Shown one piece after another: positions 21,141 through 30,397 of a stretch of 64,000 nt of DNA. Each line of letters opens with the position of its first letter. The stretch's first letter is position 1. The translations under genes were made by a program, and so were the position numbers. The stretch is from Prorocentrum cordatum (lineage: Eukaryota > Sar > Dinophyceae > Prorocentrales > Prorocentraceae), in NCBI GenBank assembly GCA_963575745.1, contig CAUYUJ010014360.1:277028-341027 (forward strand), given 5' to 3'. The notes below the pieces were generated by a model, which saw nothing but the letters and a program-made list of their open reading frames with translations, searched no databases and had not been told where the DNA came from.

Positions 21141-21327
21141 CAGATTCGGCGGCGAGCGAGGGGTGGAAGTGAGAAGGGGAAGGCCTTCTCAAAAGACGGC
21201 AGGACTTCCCAAAGCCCTCGCGCCTTCTGGAAAATTTCCTGCGTCTTCGGGGAAGCCGGGGGACTTCCGAGCCTACTGAGAAGGCCCGCCCCTTCTCACT
21301 TCCCCCCCTCGCTCGCAGCCGACAGAT
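21141..21327. mobile_element. G-rich foldback element, family B copy 3
   Basis: Body 21146-21322 (177 bp) starts TCGGCGGCGAGCGAGGGG and ends CCCTCGCTCGCAGCCGA. A 5-bp target-site duplication CAGAT lies at 21141-21145 and 21323-21327. Interior shares GAAGGCCTTCTC-type words with copies 1 and 2. Confidence 0.85.
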
Positions 21328-22800
21328 CGGCAATCGAGCAGACAGGTGGGGTGGGGGTACCGGCGGGTGGGCGCGTGGGCGCAGACGTGTCGGCGTGCGG
21401 ACGTGCAGACGCGGGCGCGTGGTCTGCTGGACGCGCGGGCCAGTGGGCGTTCGTGCCGGCGCGGCCGTGCGCGTGCACGCGGGCGCGGGAGGGGTGGGGG
21501 AGCAGAATCGGCGGCGACGATAAGGGCGAATAGCCCACGGGCGGGCATTACACGCATTCGCCCGGGAGCCTCGCCGAAGATATGGATCATCCGCGCCCCT
21601 GGATACATGGACGTATTGCTCCTGCCCGGGGCTCTTCGCTCCTATCGTCGCCTCTGGCAGAAGGCTAGGGGATACATTTTTCCACAGAAAACAACACGAA
21701 AAGGCAGATCAACACATCAGCTGCCCCTCGGGAGGGCTACCCCAATCGCCCGATGCACGTACAAAGGAGCCCAGCGAGACGTGCCTCAAACGAGCCCAGC
21801 GAGACACATGCTCGTGCGCTGCGCGCACATGTCAAGTTGTGCGCAAGTGTCGATGGCAGCTGGCTCAGTCTGGCTCCCGCTGGCGAGGATGCGGGCGGCG
21901 TGCCTCAACCTTTCATCGGTGATCATCAAACCGACGTGTCTTCACTCAGTGCAAGGCTGCGGCACCAATCAAGGCGCACTGTCTGCGGTTATTGGCGCGA
22001 ACTGCGCATGCCGAGAAGAAATGCACCGAAAACAGAAAACGGAATTGGACTGCAGATTCCCGTGCCTTGCCTGCCGTTGCATTCGGCTTAGAGCTTGGCT
22101 GAACTCCATCAACTTTTAAACACGTCTTTGGCTAAGCCTTTGCTCTGGCATTGGGTCAGCCTTGAGCCTCAGCTTGGGATTAAGCTAAGCCACAGTCTGC
22201 GACTTCTAGCTCCGTTTGGTTTTGCCCCTGGCTCAACAGTGTTCCCATGGCAACGCTTACGTATCGATGCGACTTTTCCACGCCGCCCACCCTAGAATCT
22301 ACGCATCGCCTTCGGAGCCTGCTCGCATCCAGCGCCACTCAAACCAATACCATTCCCATCTGTGTGCACATCTCCCAGGGCGTGGAATTCAGGGCGATGG
22401 ATTCACAATGCAAGCAACGTTGTTTACTACCGCCGCCCCATACTTACCCACTCCAACGTCATAGCCAAGTCTACAGTTGACGCTACGGCTGGGTGCACTG
22501 GCCACGGTTGGGCGGATGACTGCAGCTGGGTGGGTGGGCGGGTGGCCAATGGGAGGCCGCGATGCCTGTGGTGGGTGGGGGAACTACGCTGGCGCAGGTG
22601 CTGGACGTGCTCCCAGCGCTGGCAGAGGAGGGAGGGGACGGGGCTGGAGGGCTCCAGCAGGGGTTGGGGCAGAGGGGTACGGCCCAACCCCCTCCGCTCG
22701 AGGTCAGCATGCGCTCGAGCCCTCGAACCACAGACCTGAGCGCAAGTGGTGGCGCTCAACCCTTTGCGCGCCGACAGCCTTTGAAACCCTCCGGGGTGGG
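21328..22800. other. Unassigned stretch
   Basis: About 1.5 kb of mixed sequence with (GTGGGCG)-like words at 21340-21440 and no repeat array. Short open frames on both strands lack motifs. I could not support a gene. Confidence 0.4.
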
Positions 22801-23105
22801 GGGTGGGTTGGGGGGAACGAAAGGGGAGAGGGAGGAGATGGGGGGAGGGAGAAGGAGGGAAGGAAGAGGGACGGAGGAGGGAGGAGGGAGGAGGGAGAAG
22901 AGGAGGGGGTGGAGGAAGGAAGAGGGAAGAAGAGGAGGGAGGGGGGAGGAGGGAGGAGGAGGAGGAGGGAGGGGGGAGAAGGAGGAGGAGGATGGGGATG
23001 GCGGAGGATGAGGGCGAGGAGGAAGAGGAGGAGGAGGAGGAGGAGGAGGAGGAGGAGGAGGAGGAGGAGGAGGAGGAGGAGGAGGGAGGAGGAGGAGGAG
23101 GGGGA
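22800..23105. repeat. Polypurine (GGA/GAG)n tract
   Basis: GGGAGGA-rich DNA passing into about 25 near-perfect GGA units at 23015-23100. Open frames on either strand are Glu/Gly/Arg or Ser/Leu/Pro homopolymers. Confidence 0.9.
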
Positions 23106-23559
23106 CAGCAAAGGGTAGGGTGGAGAATCGGCTCACGCAGCCGATTCTCCCAGCGCCTCCTCCGGCGCCTGGAGGCGCCCACGTGTCGAGGAATGGGCCC
23201 GGGGGCGGGGCCGAAACCAGCTGCATGCAGCAGACTTCATACCCCCCTTGCCCTATCCCCCCCTTTCTCGGGGTCCCCCTAAGGGGGGGGTGGACCCTGA
23301 GGGGGGGGGGGTGAATTTGATCTGCTGGTGCATCGAATTTCCGAACAGCGATGCCACCCGCGCGCCCCAATTGTCGACACCTCTCGGGTTCCGGCGGCGG
23401 CCGGAGACCTCGTTCTGCATCCGCTGTTCTGCGGTTTGATGCGCCGCGGACCGAAGCCCCCCCCCCCCCCCCCTGCCCCCCCCCCTGTGGCGCCCCCCCC
23501 TTCCCTTTCCCCCTCTTTCGTTCGGCCCGAGTGGGGTGGGGCGGGGGCAGAACGCCCCC

Positions 23560-23700
23560 TGCAGGAGCTGGCGGCCGGGCGCGCGCGCGCCTCGCCACCA
23601 GGGCCTGCGCGGCCTGCCACCAGCCGCGGCGGACGAGCTCCTCGACCTGACCGGCACAGGAGGGGGGCTGGCCGACCGAGAGGTCCACGGAGCCCCAAGG
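23560..23700 (-). CDS. Exon-like segment, function unknown
   Basis: Minus-strand phase reads GSVDLSVGQPPSC, then AGQVEELVRRGWWQAAQALV and a basic tail, with strong GC third-position bias. It follows, in the gene's sense, a long (GGA)n tract (23708-23925) that would be intronic. Exact splice sites not resolved. No family recognised. Confidence 0.4.
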
Positions 23701-23707
23701 AGGAGAG

Positions 23708-23925
23708 GCAGATCCTCCTCCTCCTCCTCCTCGTCCTCCTCCTGCTTCTCCTCTTCCTCCTCGCCGTCCTCCTCCTCCTCTTCCTCCTCCCTCTCTTCCT
23801 CCTCGCCCTCCTCCTCCTCCGCCATCCCCTCCTCCTCCTCCTCCTCCTCCTCCTCCTCCTCCTCCTCCTCCTCCTCCTCCTCCTCCTCCTCCTCCTCCTC
23901 CTCCTCCCCCCTCCCTCCTCCTCCG
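23708..23925. repeat. (CTC)n tract
   Basis: CTC/CTT triplets with about 28 perfect units at 23830-23905. Confidence 0.95.
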
Positions 23926-23954
23926 CTTTTCTCCCGTGAGGAGGGGCAGATGGG

Positions 23955-24145
23955 AACGAACGAACGAACGAACGCCGGAGTCGTGCGTGCTCCTCTGGGG
24001 AGCTCGCCCGTGCCCATGAAGGCATTGCATGGAGGCCGTGGCCTCGGCAGGAAGAGCTACTATTCGAACTTGTGAGGCGTATGCCCGCTCATGTGATGAC
24101 CACCACTCTGTGCACACAGCGGCCAGGATCCATCGTAGGTCATTC
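23955..24145 (-). CDS. Exon-like segment, function unknown
   Basis: Minus-strand phase reads ILAAVCTEWWSSHERAYASQ, VRIVALPAEATAS and GHGRAPQRSTHDSGVR. The last part resembles the segment at 20030-20110, so the two are probably duplicated exons. A (CGTT)n slip lies at its end near 23960. Confidence 0.35.
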
Positions 24146-24335
24146 GTGTTGTTGTGCTCGCAGGGAGGAGAGGCAGATGGGAGAGGGTGTGGAGGTGGAC
24201 GAAAGAAGAACCACCTTCATCATACGCGCCCCTACAAGCGAAGCTCTTTGGCAAACATGCCCGAGGAAAACATCGAACAAGGCAGGACGGTTCAGGGAAC
24301 GGCTTCGGCTGTTCAGCATCCGCAGATCAGAGAGA
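24140..24335 (-). CDS. Exon-like segment, function unknown
   Basis: Minus-strand phase reads RPALFDVFLGHVCQRASLVG then ARMMKVVLLSST before running into Ser/Pro sequence and a stop at 24140. ASLVG-x-x-M-K/R-V is shared with 28400-28460, the clearest sign that this block of the window contains duplicated gene copies. The competing plus-strand frame (24029-24895) has no such paralogue. Confidence 0.4.
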
Positions 24336-24855
24336 GCCGGGGTGTTTTTTGTCCCTTGAGGCGGGGAATGGGGGAGTGCAGCGCGGAGGCAAGGCTCTCC
24401 CTCTGGATTGCAGCCGTGAGCACCCCGTCCTCTTCCTCCGAGCTGCCCTGGACCCTTGCGGAACCAACCAGCGCGTCTCCAGCACCAAGGTCCAGCCGCG
24501 CAGCCTCGCTGGTCGCATCGCGTGAGGCAGGGTCAGGACTGGACGTCTCGTGCGCGGGGGGTCGCTCTTATTGCAACCGGCAGGTTCCTCAACAGTCGAC
24601 GCCGAAGCCTAGGGAGGGGTCGACGCACGGAGGCGCTGCGCGAGGGCCGAACGCTGCAAGCCTCGCACGCTACCCAGATCATATATTGTCGTTCCTTGTG
24701 GAGGAGCATCGGTCCCCGCCTTGGGAGACCCCCTCTACCAACAATATCAAACTGCCGAATGGAGAGTCGTACAGGAAACTTGTGCCTGGTATGGCTTGGC
24801 ACGGCTTCTTGCGAAGGCGAGGGTTCGATTCTGCCCCTGCTGGGTCCTCCTCCAC

Positions 24856-25041
24856 GGCCGCGAAGCCTTGCGAGGAGAGTGTCACGGAAGAGTGAGCGGA
24901 AGGAGTCGGGCTCAAGAAACGATACAGAGGTCCGCGAGAGGTCGAGAACACGATCGCCTAGCACAGTGCAGAACTGGATGATGGCGGCAGCCTTCACATC
25001 CTGCTTCCAAGATCTAGGGAAGGCACTCAGGGTAACCAGCT
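24856..25041 (-). CDS. Exon-like segment downstream of the foldback element
   Basis: Minus-strand phase from the foldback element reads LVTLSAFPRSWKQDVKAAAI, then QFCTVLGDRVLDLSRTS and FLEPDSFRSLFRDTLLARL. It is in phase with the segment at 25244-25385 once the 199-bp element plus one 5-bp duplication is removed. No protein family recognised; the 3' limit is not fixed. Confidence 0.5.
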
Positions 25042-25245
25042 TAGGGGAACAAAAAGTGACAAACACATAAAAACTCTGAGGTCCGCGCGGATTTCTCGGA
25101 TCGGTGCTGGACCCCCCTCCCTGGCGCGCGGGGCGCGCCAGGGTGGCGCCGGAGGCGCCGCCAGGGGGGTCCAGCGCGGATCCGAGAAATCCGCGTGGAC
25201 CTCCGAGTTTTTTATGTTTATGCCACTGTTTGTTCCCCTACAGCT
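25037..25245. mobile_element. 199-bp foldback element interrupting a reading frame (family C copy 1, introner-like)
   Basis: Body 25042-25240 starts TAGGGGAACAAAAAGTG and ends CACTGTTTGTTCCCCTA. Inverted arms continue inward through GATTTCTCGGATC/GATCCGAGAAATC and the GGACCCCCC/GGGGGGTCC pair, so almost the whole element folds back. Exact 5-bp target duplication CAGCT at 25037-25041 and 25241-25245. Deleting body plus one copy restores an open minus-strand frame (GAG GCC CAG CTG GTT ACC). Within the 5-bp ambiguity no GT-AG or GC-AG pair fits; CT-AG, GC-AA or GT-CT would be needed. Confidence 0.85.
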
Positions 25246-25385
25246 GGGCCTCACAATCGCTGGGATCTTGGGAGGCCAGGGGGAGGCCCTGGAGCTCATG
25301 GCGGGTCTCACTGGCGGCCTCCCACATGAGCTGCTTAGCGTATTTCCAGCGTGAAGCAGCTGGGAGATGGTCAATGTCAGCTGCA
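25244..25385 (-). CDS. Exon-like segment upstream of the foldback element
   Basis: Minus-strand phase reads AADIDHLPAASRWKYAKQLM, then WEAASETRHELQGLPLASQD and PSDCEAQ. A CCCAG acceptor lies at 25386-25390. With a GC donor at 25791 the preceding segment joins in phase (PERAV-R-AADID). It continues past the foldback element into 25041-24856. No family recognised. Confidence 0.5.
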
Positions 25386-25791
25386 CTGGGCAGGGTGGAA
25401 GAGGAGGGAGGAAGAGGAGGAGGAGGAGGAGGAGGAGGAGGAGTAGGAGGAAGGAGGATGAGGAGAGGAGGAAGAGGAGGAGGAGGAGGAGAGGAGGAGG
25501 AGGGGATGGCGGAGGAGGCGGAGGAGGATGGGACGGGAGGAGGGGAGGAGGAGGAGGAGGAGGTAGGAGGGAGGAGAGGAGGAGAGAGGAGTAGGAGGAG
25601 GGAGGAGGAGTAGGAGAGGAGAGATGAGGAGGAGGAGGAGGAGGAGCAGGAGGAGAAACAGGAGGAGGAGGAGGAGGAGGAGGAGGAGGAGGAGGAGGAG
25701 GAGGAGGAGGAGGAGGAGAATCAGGAGGAGAAGCAGGAGGAGGAGGAGGAGGAGGAGGAGGAGGAGGAGGATGAAGAGGGCGGCAGGGCGC
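25386..25791 (-). other. Probable intron made of (GGA/CTC)n
   Basis: GCGCCC donor at 25791 and CCCAG acceptor at 25386 frame 406 nt that are almost entirely triplet repeat. The sense strand here is CTC-rich. Confidence 0.4.
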
Positions 25792-26009
25792 CGCACTGCC
25801 CGCTCAGGCGGGCCGGCGGCCTCCGGGAAGGGGATGCCCCGCAGCTCGGCCGGGTCCGCCGCCTTCAGGTTGGCCACCTCGGCGGGCCGGGCCGGGCACG
25901 GAGTGGCTTCCCCCCCCGCGGGGCTGCGGAGGGGGCCCGTCGGCACGGCCGATCGCACGGCAGATTCCAGTGTGCAGGCGTCAGAGGTCGGGCCCGCGCC
26001 GTGGTACTC
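25792..26009 (-). CDS. Exon-like segment, function unknown
   Basis: After an acceptor CGGCCCAG at 26010, the minus strand reads EYHGAGPTSDACTLESAV, then CPARPAEVANLKAADPAELR and GIPFPEAAGPPERAV. Third positions are overwhelmingly G or C. It joins in phase to 25385. No family recognised. Confidence 0.45.
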
Positions 26010-26138
26010 CTGGGCCGAGGGCCACGGGGAGCTGGAGGAGGAGGTGGAGGAGGAGGCGGAGGAGGAGCAGGCGGAGGTGGCGCAGGGGGAGGGCGACGGC
26101 TCGGCTCGGCTCGGCTCCTCTGCACGGCGAGGTCGTGA

Positions 26139-26212
26139 CTGCGACAGCTGCGTGGGATCTCTGGCAGACATGGCTAGCGCATACAACCACGCGTGGGTGG
26201 GCGCTTCGCAAC
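26139..26212 (-). CDS. Exon-like segment, function unknown
   Basis: After an acceptor CCTGGCAG at 26213, the minus strand reads CEAPTHAWLYALAMSARDPT then QLSQ. A Ser-rich low-complexity stretch follows before 26009, coding or intronic. Bases 26213-26400 show no feature. Confidence 0.4.
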
Positions 26213-26404
26213 CTGCCAGGAGGGGCGGGGGGGGGGGGAACGGGGCGGGGCCAGATCAAGACGAAGGATTAGCATGGGGGAAGCAGGCCCTCTGGACTCT
26301 GGGGCCTTCCCCCAGGACCCGCTCTACCTCCCGAGCCGGTTCCTGACGGCCCCGGGGCCCGTAGGGGGGCCCCGGGAGCCCGGGAACGGCGGAACACTTC
26401 AGGA

Positions 26405-26590
26405 CCCGTTGCCCTCAGGACCCGCCCCCTCCTCCTCCCCCCTCCTCCTTCCTCCTCCTCCTCCTCCTCCTCCTCCTCCTCCTCCTCCTCCTCCTCCTCC
26501 TCCTCCTCCTCCTCCTCCTCCTCCTTCCTCCTTCCTCCTCTCCTCTCCTCTCCCTCCCCTCCTCCTCCCCCCCCCCCCTCCCCCCCACGG
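26405..26590. repeat. (CTC)n tract with C-runs
   Basis: About 30 CTC units followed by CTTCCTCC and C homopolymers. Confidence 0.95.
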
Positions 26591-26739
26591 CGAGGACGAG
26601 GGGGCGGGGCCAGGCCTGGCTGCCGGCCGCGCCTCTGCGCCGCGGCGCTGGACGCTCCGAGAGGTCACCGTGCGGGGTGGGCTGGCCGCTCGCACGGCCG
26701 TGCGGGGAGGGCGAGGACAGGAAAGGAGAGGACAGGCAG

Positions 26740-26890
26740 GGAGGGCCATACGCCCCAAGGCGCGTCGGCGCGGCTCAAGAGCAGGACAGACTTGTCCATC
26801 TCGAACAGCGCGTGGATAGAATTGCGTTGCCCAGTCTAACCAGGGTGGCCAAGTTTTCCGAACGTGCATGTCGTTCACTGGCGTCAAGGT
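26740..26890 (-). CDS. Exon-like segment with an apparent frameshift, function unknown
   Basis: Minus strand after an AAAG acceptor (26891) reads LDASERHARSENLATLVRLG NAI to about 26819; a second phase from 26817 reads IHALFEMDKSVLLLSRADAP WG. The two would form one continuous helix-rich segment if about 5 nt were removed. This may be a frameshift in a decayed copy or an assembly error. A plus-strand frame (about 26870-27005) also looks acceptable, so strand is not certain. Confidence 0.3.
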
Positions 26891-27089
26891 CTTTGGGACG
26901 AGGATGAGGGGGCGGAAGAGGCGAGTGGAATGGGAGGATGTGGAGGATAAGGGAAGAACAACTACTACATATAACACAGACGCTTTCGACGACCTCCTCC
27001 TACAACGGCCCTGGAGGGCCCCAAGACGGCCCCACAAGCCTCCAAGCGAACCCGAACACTATCGGAAGCGTCCCGGATCGGCGGCACTG

Positions 27090-27235
27090 GCATCGCACGA
27101 ACTTCTTGGATCTGCGCTGGAGCCCCCTCCCTGGCGCGCGGAGCTCGCCAAGGGCGGCGCCGGAGGCGACGCCAGGGGCTCAAACGCAGATCTTAGAACT
27201 CCGCGCGGAGCTCTGAAGGTTTATGTTTACGCCGT
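27090..27235. mobile_element. Foldback element, family C copy 2 (diverged)
   Basis: CTTGGATCTGCGCTGGAGCC, CCCTCCCTGGCGCGCGG, GGCGCCGGAGGCG and the right part TCCGCGCGGAGCTCTG then GTTTATGTTTACGCC parallel copy 1 in order. Outer termini are lost or too diverged for a target duplication to be seen. Confidence 0.7.
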
Positions 27236-27254
27236 TATTCCTCCTTCTTCTTCT

Positions 27255-27735
27255 TCTTCGAGAGGAGGAGGAGGAGGAGGAGGAGGAGGAGGAGGAGGAG
27301 GAGGAGGAGGAGGAGGAGGAGAGTGGAGGAGCAGGAGGAGAGAGCAGGAGGAGGAGGAGGGAGGAGGGGAGGAACGATGGGGAGTAGGAGGAGGAGGAGG
27401 AGAAGATGAGAGAGGAGAAGGCGGACGAGGAGGAGGAGGCAGAGGGACAAAAGAGAGAGAGGAGGAGGATCAGGGCAGGAGGAGCAGGAAGGGAGGATGA
27501 GCAGAGGAGGATGAGGAGGAGGATAAGGAGGATACGCAGGAGCAAGGAGAGGAGAAGAGGAGGAGAAGAAGGAGGAGGATAAGCAGGAGGAGAATGAGGA
27601 GGACAGGAGAGGATGAGGAGGAGGAGGCCGGAGAGGAGCAACAGGAGAGGAGCAGGAGGATGGAAGGAGGGAGGCAGGAGGGAGGAGGAGGAGGAGGAGG
27701 AGGAGCAGGAGCAGGAGCAGGGGCAGGAGGAGGAC
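27255..27735. repeat. Polypurine (GGA/GAG)n tract
   Basis: GGA and GAG triplets with GCAGGA interruptions over nearly 500 bp. Confidence 0.9.
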
Positions 27736-27744
27736 ACACACCTG

Positions 27745-27892
27745 TGCCCCAGACCTCCAGGGTTGTCGCCACGTCCAGGCTGGGCTTGTCGAAGACCAGA
27801 TCCTTGCCAGCAGGTCGCATGCAACTGCCCATCGGCTGCCAGAGCCTCCGGCGCGACCTGCCCTTGCCGCATGTCTTTGTCCCGCCTGTGCC
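27745..27892 (-). CDS. Exon-like segment, function unknown
   Basis: Minus strand after an AG at 27893 reads GTGGTKTCGKGRSRRRLWQP then MGSCMRPAGKDLVFDKPSLD and VATTLEVWGT before entering the purine/pyrimidine tract. GC-biased third positions. No family recognised. Confidence 0.4.
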
Positions 27893-27894
27893 CT

Positions 27895-28145
27895 ATGGTC
27901 GCCTCCTCCTCCCTCCTCCCGCCGCCCCTCCTCCCTCCTACCTACTAACCTAAATCCGTCAGTCCTCCCTCCTTTCCTTCTCCTCCCCTCTCCTTTCCTC
28001 CCTTCCCCGTCCTACCGTCCCTCTCTCCTCATCCTCCTCGCTCCCTCCCTCCCTCCAGTCCTCTTTCGCTTCAACCTCCATTCCTTCCCCTCCTCCTCCC
28101 TCCTCCTCCTCCTCCTCCTCCTCCTCCTCCTCCTCCTCGTCTGAC
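27895..28145. repeat. CCT-rich tract ending in (CTC)n
   Basis: CCTCCTCC-type DNA with about 15 CTC units at 28097-28138. Confidence 0.85.
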
Positions 28146-28159
28146 TTGACCTGACCTGT

Positions 28160-28459
28160 TCCCCCAAAACCTGAGCCCTCAAAGAGCTCGGCAGCGGCGC
28201 GCTCCCGAGACGGCTCAGGAGGGCGTCCTGGCAGCCACTGGGCGGCGCCCAGCCAGCCCTGGGGCGGACATTGGTAGGGACTGCAGTTGCTGAACCAAGC
28301 TCTGGCGAACATGATCGAAACGAGTCTCGGGCCCAACAGGACATGATGTGATCGCACTATTCTGGCAGTAGCCTTCGTCCAGGGAAGAGGCATGGATTGT
28401 CGGAGAGTAGAGAACAGAACGTCCACCCTCATAACAACCACCCCGACAAGCGAAGCCGT
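28160..28459 (-). CDS. Exon-like segment, paralogous to 24140-24335
   Basis: Minus strand reads ASLVGVVVMRVDVLFSTLRQ, then SHHVLLGPRLVSIMFARAW, CSPYQCPPQGWLGAAQWLPG and RERAAAELFEGSGFGG, open throughout. The ASLVG...M(K/R)V start matches the 24.2-kb segment. Alternative phases (for example DHVRQSLVQQLQSLPMSAPG) are also stop-free locally, so the exact frame is uncertain. Confidence 0.35.
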
Positions 28460-28727
28460 AGTGGACGTGCTGGATCGCCGGCGGAGCGGCCGGGGCGGCA
28501 CGGCGCGGAATGCCGCTGCCCACTTGAGCGCAGCGCGCCACAAGCACCGGACTATCCGCCGTTTCCCGTCATTGCTAGCGACGATCTCCACGTTTCTGTC
28601 GCAGTCGGGATAGGTTATGATGGGGGGGGGGGGGGGGGGCGGGGGGCCCTCTCGACGCTGCAGCGCGTTCGCCCGCGTTCCTCGACGGTCGCTCTATGGG
28701 GCTGCAAGAAGATACCCATACTTCTGG

Positions 28728-28950
28728 GCCTCCCGGATGGGGTCCGAGTAGATGGGGTCGGAAGATCGCACGGCATCGGCCATGCCATGCATCGAGGATG
28801 CACTGGCGATGTCGGCGATGCATGGGCGCCGTCGGCGTGAGGAAAATCGGGCTCCACATCGATGGCTCCACGTCTAGCCGCATCGCCGATGCATCGGCGA
28901 TGCGGCGGGATCGTCCGACCCCGCCTACTCCGACACCATCTGAGAGGCCC
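28728..28950. mobile_element. GATGCATCGGCGATGC inverted-repeat element, family E copy 2
   Basis: Left end GGGCCTCCCGGATGGGGTCC, then GAGTAGATGGGGTCGGA; right end TCCGACCCCGCCTACTCCG, then ACACCATCTGAGAGGCCC. Inverted repeats extend about 45-60 bp. Core contains GCATCGCCGATGCATCGGCG, itself nearly palindromic. No convincing target-site duplication. Confidence 0.75.
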
Positions 28951-29469
28951 CACTGCACGGACCTCCCCCCCTGGGGATCGTTCTGCCCAAGATCTCCAGG
29001 CGAATCCAGCCGTGGCGACGAGGGAACGGCAGCGGTGCCAATGTCCTTTGCTCCTCTGGCTCTAGCTCGCCGGGGAGCCCGAGACTGGCAGCGACGACGA
29101 ACCAAAAGCGGAAGCGGAGGCGGCCAGCGGAGCGGCAGCCACCAAGAACGACGAGATGCAGGACATCTCCGACGAGGAAGGCGCCAAGGGACAGAAACGC
29201 TAGTGGACAAAAACCGGCGAGGACGACGCCAGAGTGGACAGCACAAGGAGAAACATGGGACCCTCTGGCTCCAGCGAGCGCAGCTCGTGTCGAGCTGAGC
29301 TGGGGCCGCGAGGCCACCTCGGCCGCGGCGTCGTGCCAGTCGCAGACCGGGCGCAGACCCTCGCCGACGAGGCGGCGAGCGAGCAAGCGAGCAAGTCGGA
29401 CAGCCTCGCCCGCTCTTCCGCCGTCCGCTCGCCAGTGGGGGGCCCGTCTGCTCAGCCCCAGGGCCCTGT
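28951..29469. other. Unassigned stretch
   Basis: Open frames exist on both strands over 500 bp (for example minus 28575-29486), but with no motif, no repeat and no clear splice sites. I cannot tell coding from GC-rich background here. Confidence 0.35.
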
Positions 29470-29670
29470 GCATCGGTGGCGGCCAAGAGGGGGGGCGTCT
29501 AAGAGGGGGGGGCGCAAATCATGGCCGGCGGCATGTGCGCGGCCCCGGGGGGGGGGGAGCCAGGGACGTGATGGAAGAAGAAGAAGAGGCGCCATGAGAT
29601 CTGGGGAAACATCATGGCCCACGCCGTGATATCCACCCTCCCCCTAGTCGTCACCCCCCTCTCTGCCACC
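29470..29670. repeat. About 200-bp dispersed duplicate, copy 1
   Basis: GCGGCCAAGAGGGGGG, then GCAAATCATGGCCGGCGGCA, GGCGCCATGAGATCTG and ATGATATCC-type text recurs at 32725-32930 in the same order. Confidence 0.8.
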
Positions 29671-29943
29671 CCCGAGCGTATAGACAGCCCTCCGCTTCGA
29701 GGCAACACCCCTCGGCGAAGCGGGCGGCACCAGACCCGACTGCGCGGGGTCCCGCGGTCCGTGGCTCCGTGGCCTTTCCCGAACTCCTCCTCGTCCCTCG
29801 GCCTCCTTCTCGAAGCTTTGCGTGGAACACCCCAATGGTCCACCCCAAGGACGACTCCCGGAGCAAGCCTCCCAGAATTTTGCGGAGCAGGCCCGGCGTC
29901 GGCTCCTGGGGATGCCGTCGCCCTGGGCTCGGCACGCCTGAAG

Positions 29944-30102
29944 TCCTAAAGGGCCTCAGGGGCACATACACGCAAATAGACACGAATGCCAGGACTCCCC
30001 ATATTTTCACATGTTGTCTGGAGTTTCGTCTTCCCCTCCCAAACTTTCAGAATTTCGGGGGGATCGACGCTCATTTGTGTCTGCGTGCTCTTTCCATTCT
30101 GA
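29944..30102. mobile_element. TCAAGGGGCCC-type inverted-repeat element, family D copy 1 (diverged)
   Basis: Left part GGGCCTCAGGGGCACATACA, interior TTTCGTCTTCCCCTCCC and GGGGGATCGACGCTCATTTG match copies at 33160-33324 and 40390-40540. Ends are diverged and no target duplication is clear. Confidence 0.6.
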
Positions 30103-30296
30103 AAATCTTTCGGCCCAATCGATTGGGAAAAGAAAAAGACCGGATTACAACTGCGGCTGTGGCTGCGACCCGCAGTGCGCACCATGCAGGCGCCGCGGGT
30201 TGGGGCCGAAGAAGCGCTCGCTCATGTCGGCGCGTCTGACGAAACATTGGCTCCAGACTGCTCCAAAGATGGGGCAATGCCAAGGGGGTCTCTAGA

Positions 30297-30362
30297 AGGA
30301 GGAGGAGGAGGAGGAGGAGGCGGAGGAGGCGGAGGAGGAGGAGGCGGAAGAGGAGGAGGGGG
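30297..30362. repeat. (GGA)n tract
   Basis: GGAGGAGGAGGCGGA units, about 65 bp, next to the first unit of the diverged tandem array. Confidence 0.9.
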
Positions 30363-30397
30363 TCTCCACTGCAGCCGTTCCCCGATTCCGCTTCACA

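Noticed and set aside
22756-24117. A 450-codon minus-strand open frame taken as one protein
   Set aside because: Most of it is Gly/Glu and Ser/Leu/Pro homopolymer from (GGA)n and (CTC)n. Only short islands (23560-23700, 23955-24145) look coding and these are listed separately.
24029-24895. 288-codon plus-strand frame
   Set aside because: Mixed composition made it tempting, but the minus strand has segments with paralogues elsewhere in the window and in-phase continuity across the foldback element, so plus is probably antisense.
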